Of a stretch of 36,954 bases of DNA, positions 1 to 8,446 are shown in pieces. The notes below the pieces were generated by a model. It did no database searches. It saw only the letters and a list, made by a program, of their open reading frames with translations, and was not told the DNA's origin. Source of the stretch: Acetobacter sp. UBA5411 (GTDB lineage: Bacteria; Pseudomonadota; Alphaproteobacteria; Acetobacterales; Acetobacteraceae). Numbering within the stretch: the first letter of the stretch is position 1; the number at the start of each line of letters is the position of its first letter. The position numbers and the translations under genes were made by a program. The stretch spans positions 10,211 through 47,164 of the forward strand of contig NZ_DHNR01000016.1 in the NCBI RefSeq assembly GCF_002409645.1, written 5' to 3'.

Positions 1-1
1 C

Positions 2-676
2 TATCGCATGACGCAACATGGCTTTGCCCGAGATTGCGTCTTTCGGTGGGTGGAACAGAAAGCCGATAGTTGCACACTGTCTCTGGAAGCGGATGACCAG
101 ACGCTTGCTGTCTTTCCGTTCCGCTTTCGTCTGTGGCTGACCTATCAGATCAGCGATGGAAAGCTGACGGTTCTCTACACCGTTCGCAATCAGGAAGAGG
201 GCAGGGAACTTCCCTTTTCGCTGGGAGCGCATCCTGCTTTCCGCTGGCCTCTGGAGAAAGACGGAAAGCGTGAAGACTATCGTCTGACGTTTGAAGAACC
301 CGAACCTGAGCCGATCCGTCGTCTTGAAGGCGGTCTGCTTGATCCTGCACCGCGTCCGACGCCTGTCGAAGGTGCGGTTCTACCGCTTCGGGATGATCTG
401 TTTGTTGAGGACGCCATTATTTTTGATCGGATCAGAAGCCGTGCCGTGACGTTCGGACGTCCGGGCGGACTAGGGCTGCATGTGTCATGGCATGGCTTTC
501 CCGAACTGGGTGTCTGGACCAAGCCGGGCGCACCGTTCCTCTGCATTGAGCCTTGGCAGGGATACGCGACACCGCATGGCTTCAAGGGAGAGTTCCACGA
601 CAAGCCCGGTGTTGTGATTGTTCAGCCCGGTCAGGAATGGTCGGCGTCTTGGTCAGTGAGCGCTGTTCAGGGCTGA
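2..676 (+). CDS. Aldose 1-epimerase family protein, 5'-truncated by window edge
   Basis: The C-terminal ~225 residues of a galactose-mutarotase-fold protein, probably interconverting anomers of an aldose or acting on a sugar phosphate; the substrate cannot be read from sequence. The first visible residues include HGFARD, the family's early catalytic-histidine segment, followed by SLGAHPAF with a second conserved histidine and a late CIEPWQG block carrying the conserved glutamate. Family members are usually ~280-300 residues, and the HGFARD block normally lies well inside the protein, so the true start is upstream of the window; the ATG at position 8 is internal. It resembles the LacX/YeaD side of the family more than classical GalM. 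The stop lies 3 bases before mltG, so the two are probably co-transcribed, with no obvious functional link. Confidence 0.85.
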   Translation, partial: YRMTQHGFARDCVFRWVEQKADSCTLSLEADDQTLAVFPFRFRLWLTYQISDGKLTVLYTVRNQEEGRELPFSLGAHPAFRWPLEKDGKREDYRLTFEEPEPEPIRRLEGGLLDPAPRPTPVEGAVLPLRDDLFVEDAIIFDRIRSRAVTFGRPGGLGLHVSWHGFPELGVWTKPGAPFLCIEPWQGYATPHGFKGEFHDKPGVVIVQPGQEWSASWSVSAVQG

Positions 677-679
677 ACC

Positions 680-1732
680 GTGGCGGCTCAAAAGAAAAAA
701 CGGGCTGCTCCTGTAAAGAAGCGTCGTCCCTTGCTGCGCGTGGGCGTTGGGTTGCTGGGAGCTGTGGTGCTGACGGGTGGGGCCGTCGCTGGAACTGGCT
801 GGTGGCGTTATACCGCGCCCGGTCCGCTGCCTGCGGCGACCGCGCTGGACATTCCTCATGGTGGGTATGCGAGCACCATCGCAGCTTTGCAGCAAGGGCA
901 CGCGTTGTCTGCAAACGGACTTGATGACTATGTTTTTCGTGCCGCCATTGAACTGACCCGGGATGAGGGACAGTTGCATGCGGCGGAACTGATGTTTCCG
1001 GCTCATGCGTCAATGCGGGACATCTTGTCCGTGTTGCGTCATGGAAAGCCGGTGCTGCATCAGTTGACTATCCCGGAAGGTTTGACTGCCAGTCAGATTA
1101 CGGCGCTCGTTCAGGCGGCTCCGTTCATGAAGGGGACGGTCGCGGCTTTAGGCGAGGGCGAGGCTCTTCCGGAGACATACAGCTATCTGCGCGATTCAGA
1201 TCGTAATGCGCTTGTCGCCAGAATGAAGCAGGCCATGCAGCGGCAGGTCGAAGCGGTCTGGAAAAGCCGCGATCCGTCCATCGGCCTCACTGATCCGACA
1301 CAGATGGTGACGCTTGCTTCTATGGTGGAGAAAGAGACGGGACTGCCGGAAGAACGGCCCCGCATTGCACGGGTGTTTCTCAATCGTCTCAGTAAAGGCA
1401 TGAAACTTCAGTCCGATCCGACGACCGTTTATGCCCTGAATGGCGGCGCAGAACCGTTGGGGCGTCCTCTGGTCCGTTCGGATCTGGCCTTTCAGAGCCC
1501 TTACAATACCTATGTGACTGTTGGCTTGCCACCGGGGCCGATCTGTTCGCCGGGGCTTGCAGCATTGCAGGCCGTAGCGCACCCGGCATCGGGTGATGAA
1601 CTGTATTTTGTGGCGACAGGTTCAGGCGGCAGTCATTTTGCGTCATCGCTTGACGAGCATAATCGGAATGTATCGGCGTTTCGTAGCAAGGCGCAGGACA
1701 GGCAGTCTACTGAACCGGCTCATTCACCATGA
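680..1732 (+). CDS. mltG: Endolytic peptidoglycan transglycosylase MltG (YceG family)
   Basis: Inner-membrane lytic transglycosylase that cleaves nascent glycan strands and is thought to terminate their elongation. The 350-residue product starts with a GTG 3 bases after the preceding stop. It has a basic N-terminus (AAQKKKR) and one transmembrane helix at about residues 20-42, with the rest periplasmic. The YceG signature ASMVEKET is at about residues 213-220, with the expected catalytic glutamate at E217, followed by RIARVFLNRL and LQSDPTTVYAL and the late PPGPICSPG block. Length and order fit full-length MltG (E. coli 340 residues). In many proteobacteria mltG follows fab genes or pabC; here it follows a sugar epimerase gene. 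Confidence 0.95.
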   Translation: MAAQKKKRAAPVKKRRPLLRVGVGLLGAVVLTGGAVAGTGWWRYTAPGPLPAATALDIPHGGYASTIAALQQGHALSANGLDDYVFRAAIELTRDEGQLHAAELMFPAHASMRDILSVLRHGKPVLHQLTIPEGLTASQITALVQAAPFMKGTVAALGEGEALPETYSYLRDSDRNALVARMKQAMQRQVEAVWKSRDPSIGLTDPTQMVTLASMVEKETGLPEERPRIARVFLNRLSKGMKLQSDPTTVYALNGGAEPLGRPLVRSDLAFQSPYNTYVTVGLPPGPICSPGLAALQAVAHPASGDELYFVATGSGGSHFASSLDEHNRNVSAFRSKAQDRQSTEPAHSP

Positions 1733-1761
1733 GCCGCTAGCCGTAAGCGGCTTCAAAACTT

Positions 1762-1808
1762 AAAAGTGGTTCGTGGACTCAATACCATGAGAGCCTCGAA
1801 CCACTTTT
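1762..1808. terminator. Bidirectional terminator between mltG and the SYLF gene
   Basis: Perfect 12-bp inverted repeat AAAAGTGGTTCG (1762-1773) and CGAACCACTTTT (1797-1808), with a 23-nt loop that can pair further (GACTC/GAG). The arms begin with A4 and end with T4, so each strand has a short U-run. It lies between two convergent genes, as expected for a shared terminator. A smaller 7-bp stem (1732-1738 with 1746-1752) sits directly on the mltG stop codon. Confidence 0.75.
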
Positions 1809-1815
1809 GACGGCT

Positions 1816-2700
1816 TTAATAACCCTTTGACTGGGATTTGAGCGGAGCGAGAGACTGGCTCTGGATGCCGCTGCCGCTGTTGACCACTGGGGCGCTGTTA
1901 TACGGTGTGAGCTGAGCATCGCCCGTGGAGGTGGTATCGCCGGTAGAGGCAGAACTTCCGCCGACAACTGGATTGGCAGTAGTCGCAGCAGTAGCGGACG
2001 CGCTGTAACGGCTCAGAATAGCCCGCAGCGGATCAGCGCCAGCATTGTTTACCCGCATGGAGATCACGATCTCGGTCGGGCCGACAATCTGGTTATAATA
2101 GGCGCGGTTCGCATCACTATCGACTGTCAGTTTGGCGCCACTGAGCGCTACGCCTGCAAACAGACCTTCTGATTTCTGAAGCGCCATGATGTCGGTGTTG
2201 GTGCGTCCAGCTGTGCCACTTTCAATGCCGCTGCCCATCGTCGCAAAGGACGCAGCAGCATTGGCTCCAAATTGAAACTGACTATCGAGGAGCGCCTGCA
2301 GGCCGCGATCACTCATCACGAAGAACATCATCTCTGAGGACTGAACGCCAAACTGGAAGCCGATCGAACCCGAGCCAAATCGATAGAAAGCGGGATCAGA
2401 CCATGAGCCACGGGCATCACGGGAAAGAAGCAGGCATCCGCCACCCGAACCGCCGATACCAACTGACATTCGGAAGATGGAAGGACAGACCATCACGGCC
2501 CGTGACTGTCCCAGATAGCGATAGACGCGATCCGTGGTTTTTGCGCCCGTGAAAATATCCTGAACCGCCAGGGTGGCCTTGTCGACCAGCGTCTGTTCGG
2601 TGGTGCTGCTATCGGCGGCATGGCCGACGGAGGAAAGGCCAAGAACCCCTACCATCACAGTGGAAGAAAGAAAAAGCCGGGTCAGGCGGCGAGCCCGCAT
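1816..2700 (-). CDS. SYLF-domain (Ysc84/DUF500) exported lipid-binding protein
   Basis: A 294-residue protein with a Sec signal peptide (basic start, hydrophobic core, likely cleavage after GHA at about residue 28). The body matches the SYLF domain: AVMVCPSIFRMSVGIGGSGG, then GCLL, an FGFQFG-like block (IGFQFGVQSSEMMFFVMSD), a Gly/Ala-rich stretch and a late KLTVDSDANRAYY. SYLF domains bind membranes or phosphoinositides in eukaryotes; in bacteria the role is unclear and the protein is probably periplasmic or envelope-bound. The C-terminal ~70 residues are Ser/Thr/Ala-rich and probably disordered. A good ribosome site (AGGAGA) precedes the ATG. The next minus-strand gene upstream is also exported, 113 bp away. 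Confidence 0.9.
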   Translation of the reverse strand: MRARRLTRLFLSSTVMVGVLGLSSVGHAADSSTTEQTLVDKATLAVQDIFTGAKTTDRVYRYLGQSRAVMVCPSIFRMSVGIGGSGGGCLLLSRDARGSWSDPAFYRFGSGSIGFQFGVQSSEMMFFVMSDRGLQALLDSQFQFGANAAASFATMGSGIESGTAGRTNTDIMALQKSEGLFAGVALSGAKLTVDSDANRAYYNQIVGPTEIVISMRVNNAGADPLRAILSRYSASATAATTANPVVGGSSASTGDTTSTGDAQLTPYNSAPVVNSGSGIQSQSLAPLKSQSKGY

Positions 2701-2813
2701 AGGATATCTCCTGTCACGAGGACGATGGCGACCAGAGTCGCCGGAATATATGGCTCAAGCATGGCGGAGGATGCGCCTCCACGCAATTTACCGGATGCGC
2801 AAAGCTCTTAACT

Positions 2814-3755
2814 CTATCTGAGAGGAAGAGGAACACCGTTTACGGTCAGGATTCCACCTTCCCAGTTCGTGTCCCATGTATTGCTGTCACCACTCTTGTG
2901 GCTGACAATCCGCGCCAGCACCAGAGCGGCGGCAATCTTTGTCTGGGAATCCTGCTGCGCCTTCTGGATAAGTGTGCCGATGTCCCTGATTTCCAGATGA
3001 CCGCTTGCAGAGGCGCTTTCGTGTTCGCCGGTCAGGGTGGCGCGCCCGTTGCCGGAGAGTTCAACCGTGTCACGTTTGGCTGTCAGGGATTGAATGGTGA
3101 CATGCACGGCAGGAAGCTGAGTGGATTTACCCGCTGTGGCCGCCATCAGACTGGCTAGCTCATTAGTGGGGAGAGAGAAGGATGCCTGTGCGGAGGATGG
3201 GATCAGCGAGGTTGCGGACGTGCCGCTGGTGGCGACGCCACTGAAAGTCAGGGCGGCCGTGGCGTTGCTTCCCGTGCCGTTGATGGCCAGTCCGGCTCCG
3301 GCCATGGACACATGCAGGGTACCCCGTTTCACCGTGGCGGAAGTCCACGCCAGCTTGAGGGCATGGCCGGCGGCGAGACTGGCCTGTGCCACCTTGCCCT
3401 CGGTCTCCAGCCATTGTGAACAGGCAGCGTTGTGATGACCTGTCAGGGCTGCCAGCAGCAGCACGGAAGAGGCGTCCGCCACATCGCCTGCGGAACCGGT
3501 CGTGCCTGTCAGAGTCTGGCCTGCGGCGGTCAATGTGCCGCTGTCACCCGGGAACGTCACTGTAATGTGACTGAAGACGGCATGATCGTCGTCGCTGCCA
3601 GCGTTTTCATGATGAATCGTGGCGCATCCGGCTGGAACGCTGGCGGCAAGCACCGGGGAAGCGCTCCAGAGGAGGGCGCTCAATCCGAGTGCGGAAGCCG
3701 TCATCTGCCAGGCAGAGCGACGGCGAAGAAGGGAGTCAGTGGATAAGTGCTTCAT
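2814..3755 (-). CDS. Secreted protein of unknown function (possibly DUF2125-like)
   Basis: A 313-residue protein I do not recognise with certainty. It has a clear signal peptide (arginine-rich start, hydrophobic core at about residues 18-37, likely cleavage at VLA/AS), so it is probably periplasmic. The mature part is rich in Ala, Ser, Thr and Gly with alternating beta-like segments, no metal motif and only two cysteines (in PAGC and NAACSQW). The region around ELSGNGRATLTGE and the final GGILTVNGVPLPLR recall the C-terminus of DUF2125 proteins, but this resemblance is weak. It is transcribed away from the transporter gene at 3853, with a 97-bp shared upstream region. Confidence 0.8.
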   Translation of the reverse strand: MKHLSTDSLLRRRSAWQMTASALGLSALLWSASPVLAASVPAGCATIHHENAGSDDDHAVFSHITVTFPGDSGTLTAAGQTLTGTTGSAGDVADASSVLLLAALTGHHNAACSQWLETEGKVAQASLAAGHALKLAWTSATVKRGTLHVSMAGAGLAINGTGSNATAALTFSGVATSGTSATSLIPSSAQASFSLPTNELASLMAATAGKSTQLPAVHVTIQSLTAKRDTVELSGNGRATLTGEHESASASGHLEIRDIGTLIQKAQQDSQTKIAAALVLARIVSHKSGDSNTWDTNWEGGILTVNGVPLPLR

Positions 3756-3852
3756 GTGATTTTAAAACTGGCGCAAGTGATCTCTATGCGCAATCTGCTC
3801 ATACGCTGTAACACCTGAATCTTTCTCTCTTTTCACATTGGAAGACCATCCG

Positions 3853-4833
3853 ATGCCGTTCAAGCTGGACCCTTTTCTTGTCAGCCTGCTGGCGACGCTC
3901 GGCATTGCGACCGTCGCTCCTGCCCAAGGAGCCGCCGTTCCCTTCTTCAAGGATCTGGCGATTGCGCTGATTGCGCTGATGTTCTTCCTGCAGGGCGCAA
4001 GACTCTCTCGAACTGCGGTCCTTAGTGGGCTGACGGCCTGGAAACTGCATCTCACGATTCTGGCCTGCACGTTCCTGCTGTTTCCGGTGTTGGGCCTGAC
4101 CCTTCATGCGATTGCGCCGGGTCTGCTGCATCCGGATGTGTGGACCGGGGTGCTGTTTCTGTGCTGCCTGCCTTCGACCGTGCAGTCCTCCATCGCCTTC
4201 ACATCCATCGGGAAGGGCAATGTTCCCGCCGCAGTTTGTTCGGCAACGGCTTCCAATATTCTCGGTATCTTCATCACGCCGCTGCTGGTCGGACTGATCC
4301 TCGCCAAGGAAGGTTCAAAATCAGGCGGCGCGCTGGATATCGTGTTTCAGTTGTTGCTGCCGTTCATACTCGGACAAGCGCTTCAGCCGTGGATCGGCGA
4401 CTGGGCGCGGCGACACAAGAAACTGCTGTCTTTCTCGGATCGCGGTTCAATCCTTGTGGTGGTCTATTCAGCGTTCAGTGAGGCCATTGTGCAGGGACTC
4501 TGGCATACCCTTCCGCTTTCGCAGCTTGGCCTTATCGCGCTTGTGGACAGCGTTCTGCTGGCTTTTGTGCTCATTTTCACGATGGTCGGGAGCCGTCTGC
4601 TTGGATATCCCCGTGCAGATGAAGTCGCGATCGTATTCTGCGGCTCCAAGAAGACACTGGCGTCCGGCGTGCCGATGGCCAACGTGCTGTTTCCGGCCTC
4701 AAGCGTTGGTCTCGTGGTGCTGCCGCTGATGCTGTATCATCAGATTCAGCTTTTCGTCTGCGCCATTCTGGCCCAGCGCTTTGCTCGTGAGGCGGAGAGT
4801 GAAGAGGAAGTCGGTAATCTTCAGACCCGCTGA
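3853..4833 (+). CDS. SBF-like (bile acid:sodium symporter family) transporter, YfeH-type
   Basis: A ~326-residue, very hydrophobic inner-membrane protein with about nine to ten transmembrane helices. The start LDPFLVSLLATLGIATVAPA, the early ALMFFLQGARLSR and the WKLHLTILACTFLLFP block match the E. coli YfeH/SBF-like (PF13593) group. Also typical are CCLPSTVQSSIAFTS and CGSKKTLASGVPMANVLF, the crossover motifs. The transported substrate is unknown. A TTG at 3838 would add five residues, but the ATG at 3853 has a GGAAG ribosome site 8 bases upstream and is preferred. The 3' end overlaps the convergent DsbA-like gene by 13 bases. Confidence 0.9.
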   Translation: MPFKLDPFLVSLLATLGIATVAPAQGAAVPFFKDLAIALIALMFFLQGARLSRTAVLSGLTAWKLHLTILACTFLLFPVLGLTLHAIAPGLLHPDVWTGVLFLCCLPSTVQSSIAFTSIGKGNVPAAVCSATASNILGIFITPLLVGLILAKEGSKSGGALDIVFQLLLPFILGQALQPWIGDWARRHKKLLSFSDRGSILVVVYSAFSEAIVQGLWHTLPLSQLGLIALVDSVLLAFVLIFTMVGSRLLGYPRADEVAIVFCGSKKTLASGVPMANVLFPASSVGLVVLPLMLYHQIQLFVCAILAQRFAREAESEEEVGNLQTR

Positions 4834-5537
4834 GACAGCGATGACATGCGTGCGGCACCGAATCGCTGGTCTGCTTTGGACTCGCTGACCCAGAGCGCCG
4901 CATCCATGAGCCTGTTTAGTGCAGGGGCGTCATGCACTCCGGTTAGCGCCAGTCCTTCAACAATAAAGGATGGCACACCGTTGATGCGCGCTTTCTGCGC
5001 CTGAATCTGGCCGGCAGTTACCGTGCCGGCCAAGGTCCGACCACAGAGAAAATGCAGCGCAAGATCATGATCGAACCCCTCCTGCGCTGCGATGTCCGCC
5101 AGCACACCCGGATTGCCGATATCGTCGCCATTATGGAAAAAGGCTTCGAAAATGGCGAGAACGAGTGCAGTGCAGTCGCCACGGGCAGAGGCCCATTCAA
5201 TCAGACGATGCGCATTCATTGTATTCGGAACATGCTGAATACGATCGAAGTGGATGACACATTCAAATTCCTGCGCCTGCACTTCGATCAGTTGCAGCAA
5301 TCGGTCCGCTCGTTCCCTGCTGCCATGCCGGGATTCAAGGTAGGCGTTAAACGCCATTCCTTCGTTCTGTGAGGCCGGATTAAGCAGAAAAGGACGCCAT
5401 GTGTAGAGTGTCTCGATATCAAGACGCTGTTTAAAGACACTGATCAACCGTCGAATGCCCATGCAGCACCACGGACAGACGAAATCGAAAACGATTTCGA
5501 CGCTCATCCTTGGTCGTGAAGGGGCGAGCATGTTCAT
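4821..5537 (-). CDS. DsbA-family thiol oxidoreductase, FrnE-like
   Basis: A 238-residue thioredoxin-fold protein of the DsbA/2-hydroxychromene-2-carboxylate isomerase family. The redox motif CPWC sits at about residues 21-24 in VFDFVCPWCCMGIRR, after a short beta strand. A helical insert includes NTMNAHRLIEWA, and the cis-proline loop is GVPSFIVEG, all typical of FrnE. No signal peptide is seen, so it is probably cytoplasmic, with a role in thiol-disulfide exchange or stress. The start is uncertain: the first ATG has only a weak ribosome site, and a later ATG (MSVEIV) would leave the fold intact. It overlaps the convergent transporter gene by 13 bases. Confidence 0.9.
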   Translation of the reverse strand: MNMLAPSRPRMSVEIVFDFVCPWCCMGIRRLISVFKQRLDIETLYTWRPFLLNPASQNEGMAFNAYLESRHGSRERADRLLQLIEVQAQEFECVIHFDRIQHVPNTMNAHRLIEWASARGDCTALVLAIFEAFFHNGDDIGNPGVLADIAAQEGFDHDLALHFLCGRTLAGTVTAGQIQAQKARINGVPSFIVEGLALTGVHDAPALNRLMDAALWVSESKADQRFGAARMSSLSQRV

Positions 5538-5663
5538 TGCTGCATTCTAAGGGCAGGATCATGGACATGCACCTTATTTCATGGGTTGGTTACATTTTTG
5601 TATGAGATTTTCTGCGATCCGTAGCCGATTTTCACTCGTGGCTCATAAGGCGGTTTAGCAAGC

Positions 5664-6485
5664 CTACCGTGTAACAGTTTCCCAACGCACGACTTTCCAT
5701 GGAACGGGCCGTGCTTCCGGCATCAGGATCACTTCCGCATGACGGTTCATACGGGCCAGCTTTCTTGAAGCGACGGCATCCACGACGACCAGCATTTCTT
5801 CTTCAAGGCTACTCTCTTCCGGCTTCTGATCCGCTCCCATGGAAACGCCGGAGTGGAGCATTGCCTGCCTGACTACGGGATCATGACTTGTCTGATCCGG
5901 AAGATGTAGCTGTGCGAAGGAAAGATGCGGTTTGATGCGGTAAAGGATAGCAGGCGTCATCCCCGGCACGGCCAGAAGATCCTCAAAAGTATGAAAAGGC
6001 TGTCCGGAAGATGTGCAGGCAGCCTGACCGGAGGTGCCTGCTTCACCTTTATAACCGGGCATGCGCCATGCCATGATGCTGGCAGCGAGAAAATTGGCTT
6101 GGTCGCTGGAGACGCCGGAAGTCGTCAGCAGTGATGACATCAGCGTCTGTCCCGCGACATTGGGGTTGATGTGATCACTGTCAGCATGGCTGCTGACGCT
6201 AACGGTGATGTCGCCATCATCCGGGCCCGAGCGCCACGCCGGACGGGGACGTGACTGTCCTGTGCTGATCGAAAACAGCTCCGTCGTAATCGCTGCATCC
6301 GCGGTGGTTTCCATCTGTGCTTTCTGGAGCGTTGAGGTTTCCAGACGAAGATCGGATTTTCCAAGCACAAGCGCCTGTGCGCCAATCAGCGAGAGAAAGC
6401 CCAGCGTCCACAGCACCATCAGGAGAGCGAAGCCCTCTTCGTTACTGCGGCTGGAAGAAGAGGGGGCAGAGTGTTTCGTTTTCAC
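5664..6485 (-). CDS. gspK: Type II secretion minor pseudopilin GspK
   Basis: A 273-residue T2SS minor pseudopilin, expected at the pseudopilus tip with GspI and GspJ. The N-terminus has the prepilin site and hydrophobic helix NEEGFALLMVLWTLGFLSLI (about residues 15-34), but position +5 after the Gly/Phe cleavage site is not glutamate, as is usual for GspK. The later SFAQL/LLAVPGM region matches GspK's helix-hairpin part (FEDLLAVPGMTPAILYRIKP). The GTG start has GGAAC just upstream. It is the last gene of the minus-strand arm, 80 bp after gspM. In canonical loci gspK follows gspJ and precedes gspL; here it comes after gspM. Confidence 0.88.
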   Translation of the reverse strand: MKTKHSAPSSSSRSNEEGFALLMVLWTLGFLSLIGAQALVLGKSDLRLETSTLQKAQMETTADAAITTELFSISTGQSRPRPAWRSGPDDGDITVSVSSHADSDHINPNVAGQTLMSSLLTTSGVSSDQANFLAASIMAWRMPGYKGEAGTSGQAACTSSGQPFHTFEDLLAVPGMTPAILYRIKPHLSFAQLHLPDQTSHDPVVRQAMLHSGVSMGADQKPEESSLEEEMLVVVDAVASRKLARMNRHAEVILMPEARPVPWKVVRWETVTR

Positions 6486-6565
6486 GTCAGTCGTTCCATG
6501 CGGTGGAGACTGATGCGGTAAAACGAACCGGTATCATGAAAGCGGGAACCCGTTGTCGTCGGCGT

Positions 6566-7219
6566 TCATGGCTGGCTCGTAGTGTCTGCTGTACTGGAAC
6601 GACCGGTAGTGTTCTTTGCATCGGATCGGGAATCACGCAGGGCCAGAATAGTCAGAGAAGCGTCAATTGTGCGACCCTGCGTGGCTTCGTCGGCAGACGA
6701 TGTGCCAGCTGCCTGAACCTGCACATCATCGACCAGCAGATGAGGCGTCGTGCTGGCTGACAGCGTGTCGAGCAGTTTGATCAGAGCGCTCCAGTTGGTG
6801 GTGAGAGAAATACGCACACCGAGATGCTCGAAAGGTCCGCTATGGACGATGGGCAGGGGCTCCATGCTGGTTGGTTCCACCTGCACGCCTCGTGCGGCGT
6901 CATGCACAATTTCCTGAAGGCGGGCGAGCGCCGTTTCACGGGAGCTTTCGGCAAGAAGCGGAGAGTCGCCGTTGGCATTGTGCGCAGCCTGTTCGTAGCG
7001 CTCTTTCAGGGCAGGAATATTGTCCACCAGCGCCTGCGTATGGAGGAGGATTTCCTTCTGATCGGCAATGCTCGCTTCTTCCCGAGCGTGGAAGCCGAGC
7101 AGTCCTGAGACAAGAAACCATGCGATCAGCACAAGCAGGAACGTAATGGCGAGCGCCAGGAACCGTCCGGGGCGTCCTTCCGGTAAATGGGCAGGCAGGT
7201 GAGAGAGATTTACAGACAC
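6566..7219 (-). CDS. gspM: Type II secretion protein GspM
   Basis: About 217 residues: a short cytoplasmic tail, one transmembrane helix (FLALAITFLLVLIAWFLVSG), a coiled-coil-like segment, then a ferredoxin-like periplasmic domain with LTTNWSALIKLLDTLSAS. This layout fits GspM, the inner-membrane platform partner of GspL. The reading frame stays open upstream to 7333 inside gspL, but those codons give an arginine-rich segment unlike GspM. The GTG at 7219, 7 bases after the gspL stop, is the likely start. GspM is poorly conserved, so the call rests on topology and position next to gspL. Confidence 0.82.
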   Translation of the reverse strand: MSVNLSHLPAHLPEGRPGRFLALAITFLLVLIAWFLVSGLLGFHAREEASIADQKEILLHTQALVDNIPALKERYEQAAHNANGDSPLLAESSRETALARLQEIVHDAARGVQVEPTSMEPLPIVHSGPFEHLGVRISLTTNWSALIKLLDTLSASTTPHLLVDDVQVQAAGTSSADEATQGRTIDASLTILALRDSRSDAKNTTGRSSTADTTSQP

Positions 7220-7226
7220 TGTCGTC

Positions 7227-8318
7227 TCAACCCGGCGCTTTGGCGTTGATGGTGAAGACGTCCATCTGCTTGTTCTCAGAGCGTGTGACCGGTCCGGAGA
7301 AAGCCGCGTCCGAGAACGCCGCGTCATGTTCAAGAACGCCGATCAGCTTGGTGGCCTGTGTGGACTCTCCCTCCATGGTCACATGGCGTTCATGGATATG
7401 CATGGCGGTCAGGAAGGTTCCGTCTGGCAAGGCGTCTGTCAGTGTGCCGATGATATGCAGGGGAGAGCCGATGCGATGCTCCTCACGCGCCAGAGCCGCT
7501 GGCGCTGCTGTGAAGGCTGTAATGCGTCGACGGAGATCCTCGGCCTGTGCCCGTCCGTCACTCAGGGCGGCAATGGCGTGGTGCAGACGAAACAGGGTGA
7601 TCTGCTGGGACACAAACGGTGCTGCGATGAATATTGCGGCGCAAATGGCGAACACACGCCCGATCGGGTGACTTTTCCGGGCTGTTTTCCCTAGCGGGAT
7701 GGTGATTGGCGCGTCAGAAGTCGTGTCCATGCTGACACAGGTTGGGCTGATGCCTGCGTGATTGAGCGTGTCCAACGCGGAGGAGACAAGGAAACGGGGG
7801 ACAACCAGCAGTCTGAAAATGATCTGCTCGCCACGCTCTGCGCCCGGTTTGCGCTGGACACTCCACAGAACATCGTCCTGCCGGAATGGGGTCAGTCGAT
7901 CGAGATCGTAACCGATGGTGCGGGCGGCATTGCCGGCGGCGACACGCGGAAGAGTCACGTCACGCGAGAGAATGCCGCCCTGTGGCAGAACCAGCGCAAT
8001 GTCAGGGGTACGCGGTTGTGGCAGCCAGCGTGAGCGGGGAGCGGGGAGTTCTTCACGGCAGGCGGCCACATCGGTCGGGTCAAGCGTTCCGTCTGGACCG
8101 ATCTCAAGCCGGATGGTCTTTCGGGGCTTGAGCGAGAGCGCTGCGGGAAGGATTTCCGTCATGCGATCGCGCCACCACCCGACGCACTCGTGCAGCAGCC
8201 GCGAGGACGCAGTCTGTCCCGTCATGAACGGCTCGGAGAAGCTGTGGTGTGGGGCGAAAGCACCTGGCGCAAGGATCCTGTTCGGGCGGCCGACGGAGAA
8301 TGCGTGATGCCATACCAT
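7227..8318 (-). CDS. gspL: Type II secretion protein GspL (actin-like/PilN-type)
   Basis: A 363-residue inner-membrane T2SS platform protein linking the GspE ATPase to the membrane. Residues ~1-215 form the cytoplasmic part; it includes YDLDRLTPFRQDDVLW, a block shared by GspL and PilM/PilN-type proteins. One transmembrane helix lies at about 221-241 and is followed by a coiled coil and the periplasmic PilN-like domain (DALPDGTFLTAMHIHERHVTMEG). Its length is slightly under the ~400 residues of classical GspL. The ATG is preceded by GGAAGACA. It is followed after 7 bases by gspM and lies 128 bp downstream of the prepilin peptidase gene. Confidence 0.85.
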   Translation of the reverse strand: MVWHHAFSVGRPNRILAPGAFAPHHSFSEPFMTGQTASSRLLHECVGWWRDRMTEILPAALSLKPRKTIRLEIGPDGTLDPTDVAACREELPAPRSRWLPQPRTPDIALVLPQGGILSRDVTLPRVAAGNAARTIGYDLDRLTPFRQDDVLWSVQRKPGAERGEQIIFRLLVVPRFLVSSALDTLNHAGISPTCVSMDTTSDAPITIPLGKTARKSHPIGRVFAICAAIFIAAPFVSQQITLFRLHHAIAALSDGRAQAEDLRRRITAFTAAPAALAREEHRIGSPLHIIGTLTDALPDGTFLTAMHIHERHVTMEGESTQATKLIGVLEHDAAFSDAAFSGPVTRSENKQMDVFTINAKAPG

Positions 8319-8446
8319 TGTCTTCCGAAAGGAGGACAGGGGCGGAGTGTTATAGATTTATGACACGTTAACGGACGGTCTGGTTTTCATACTCCTGCCT
8401 CATGTAATCAGATTTCCTGACACAGACCGTTTGTGGGATGTGCCGT

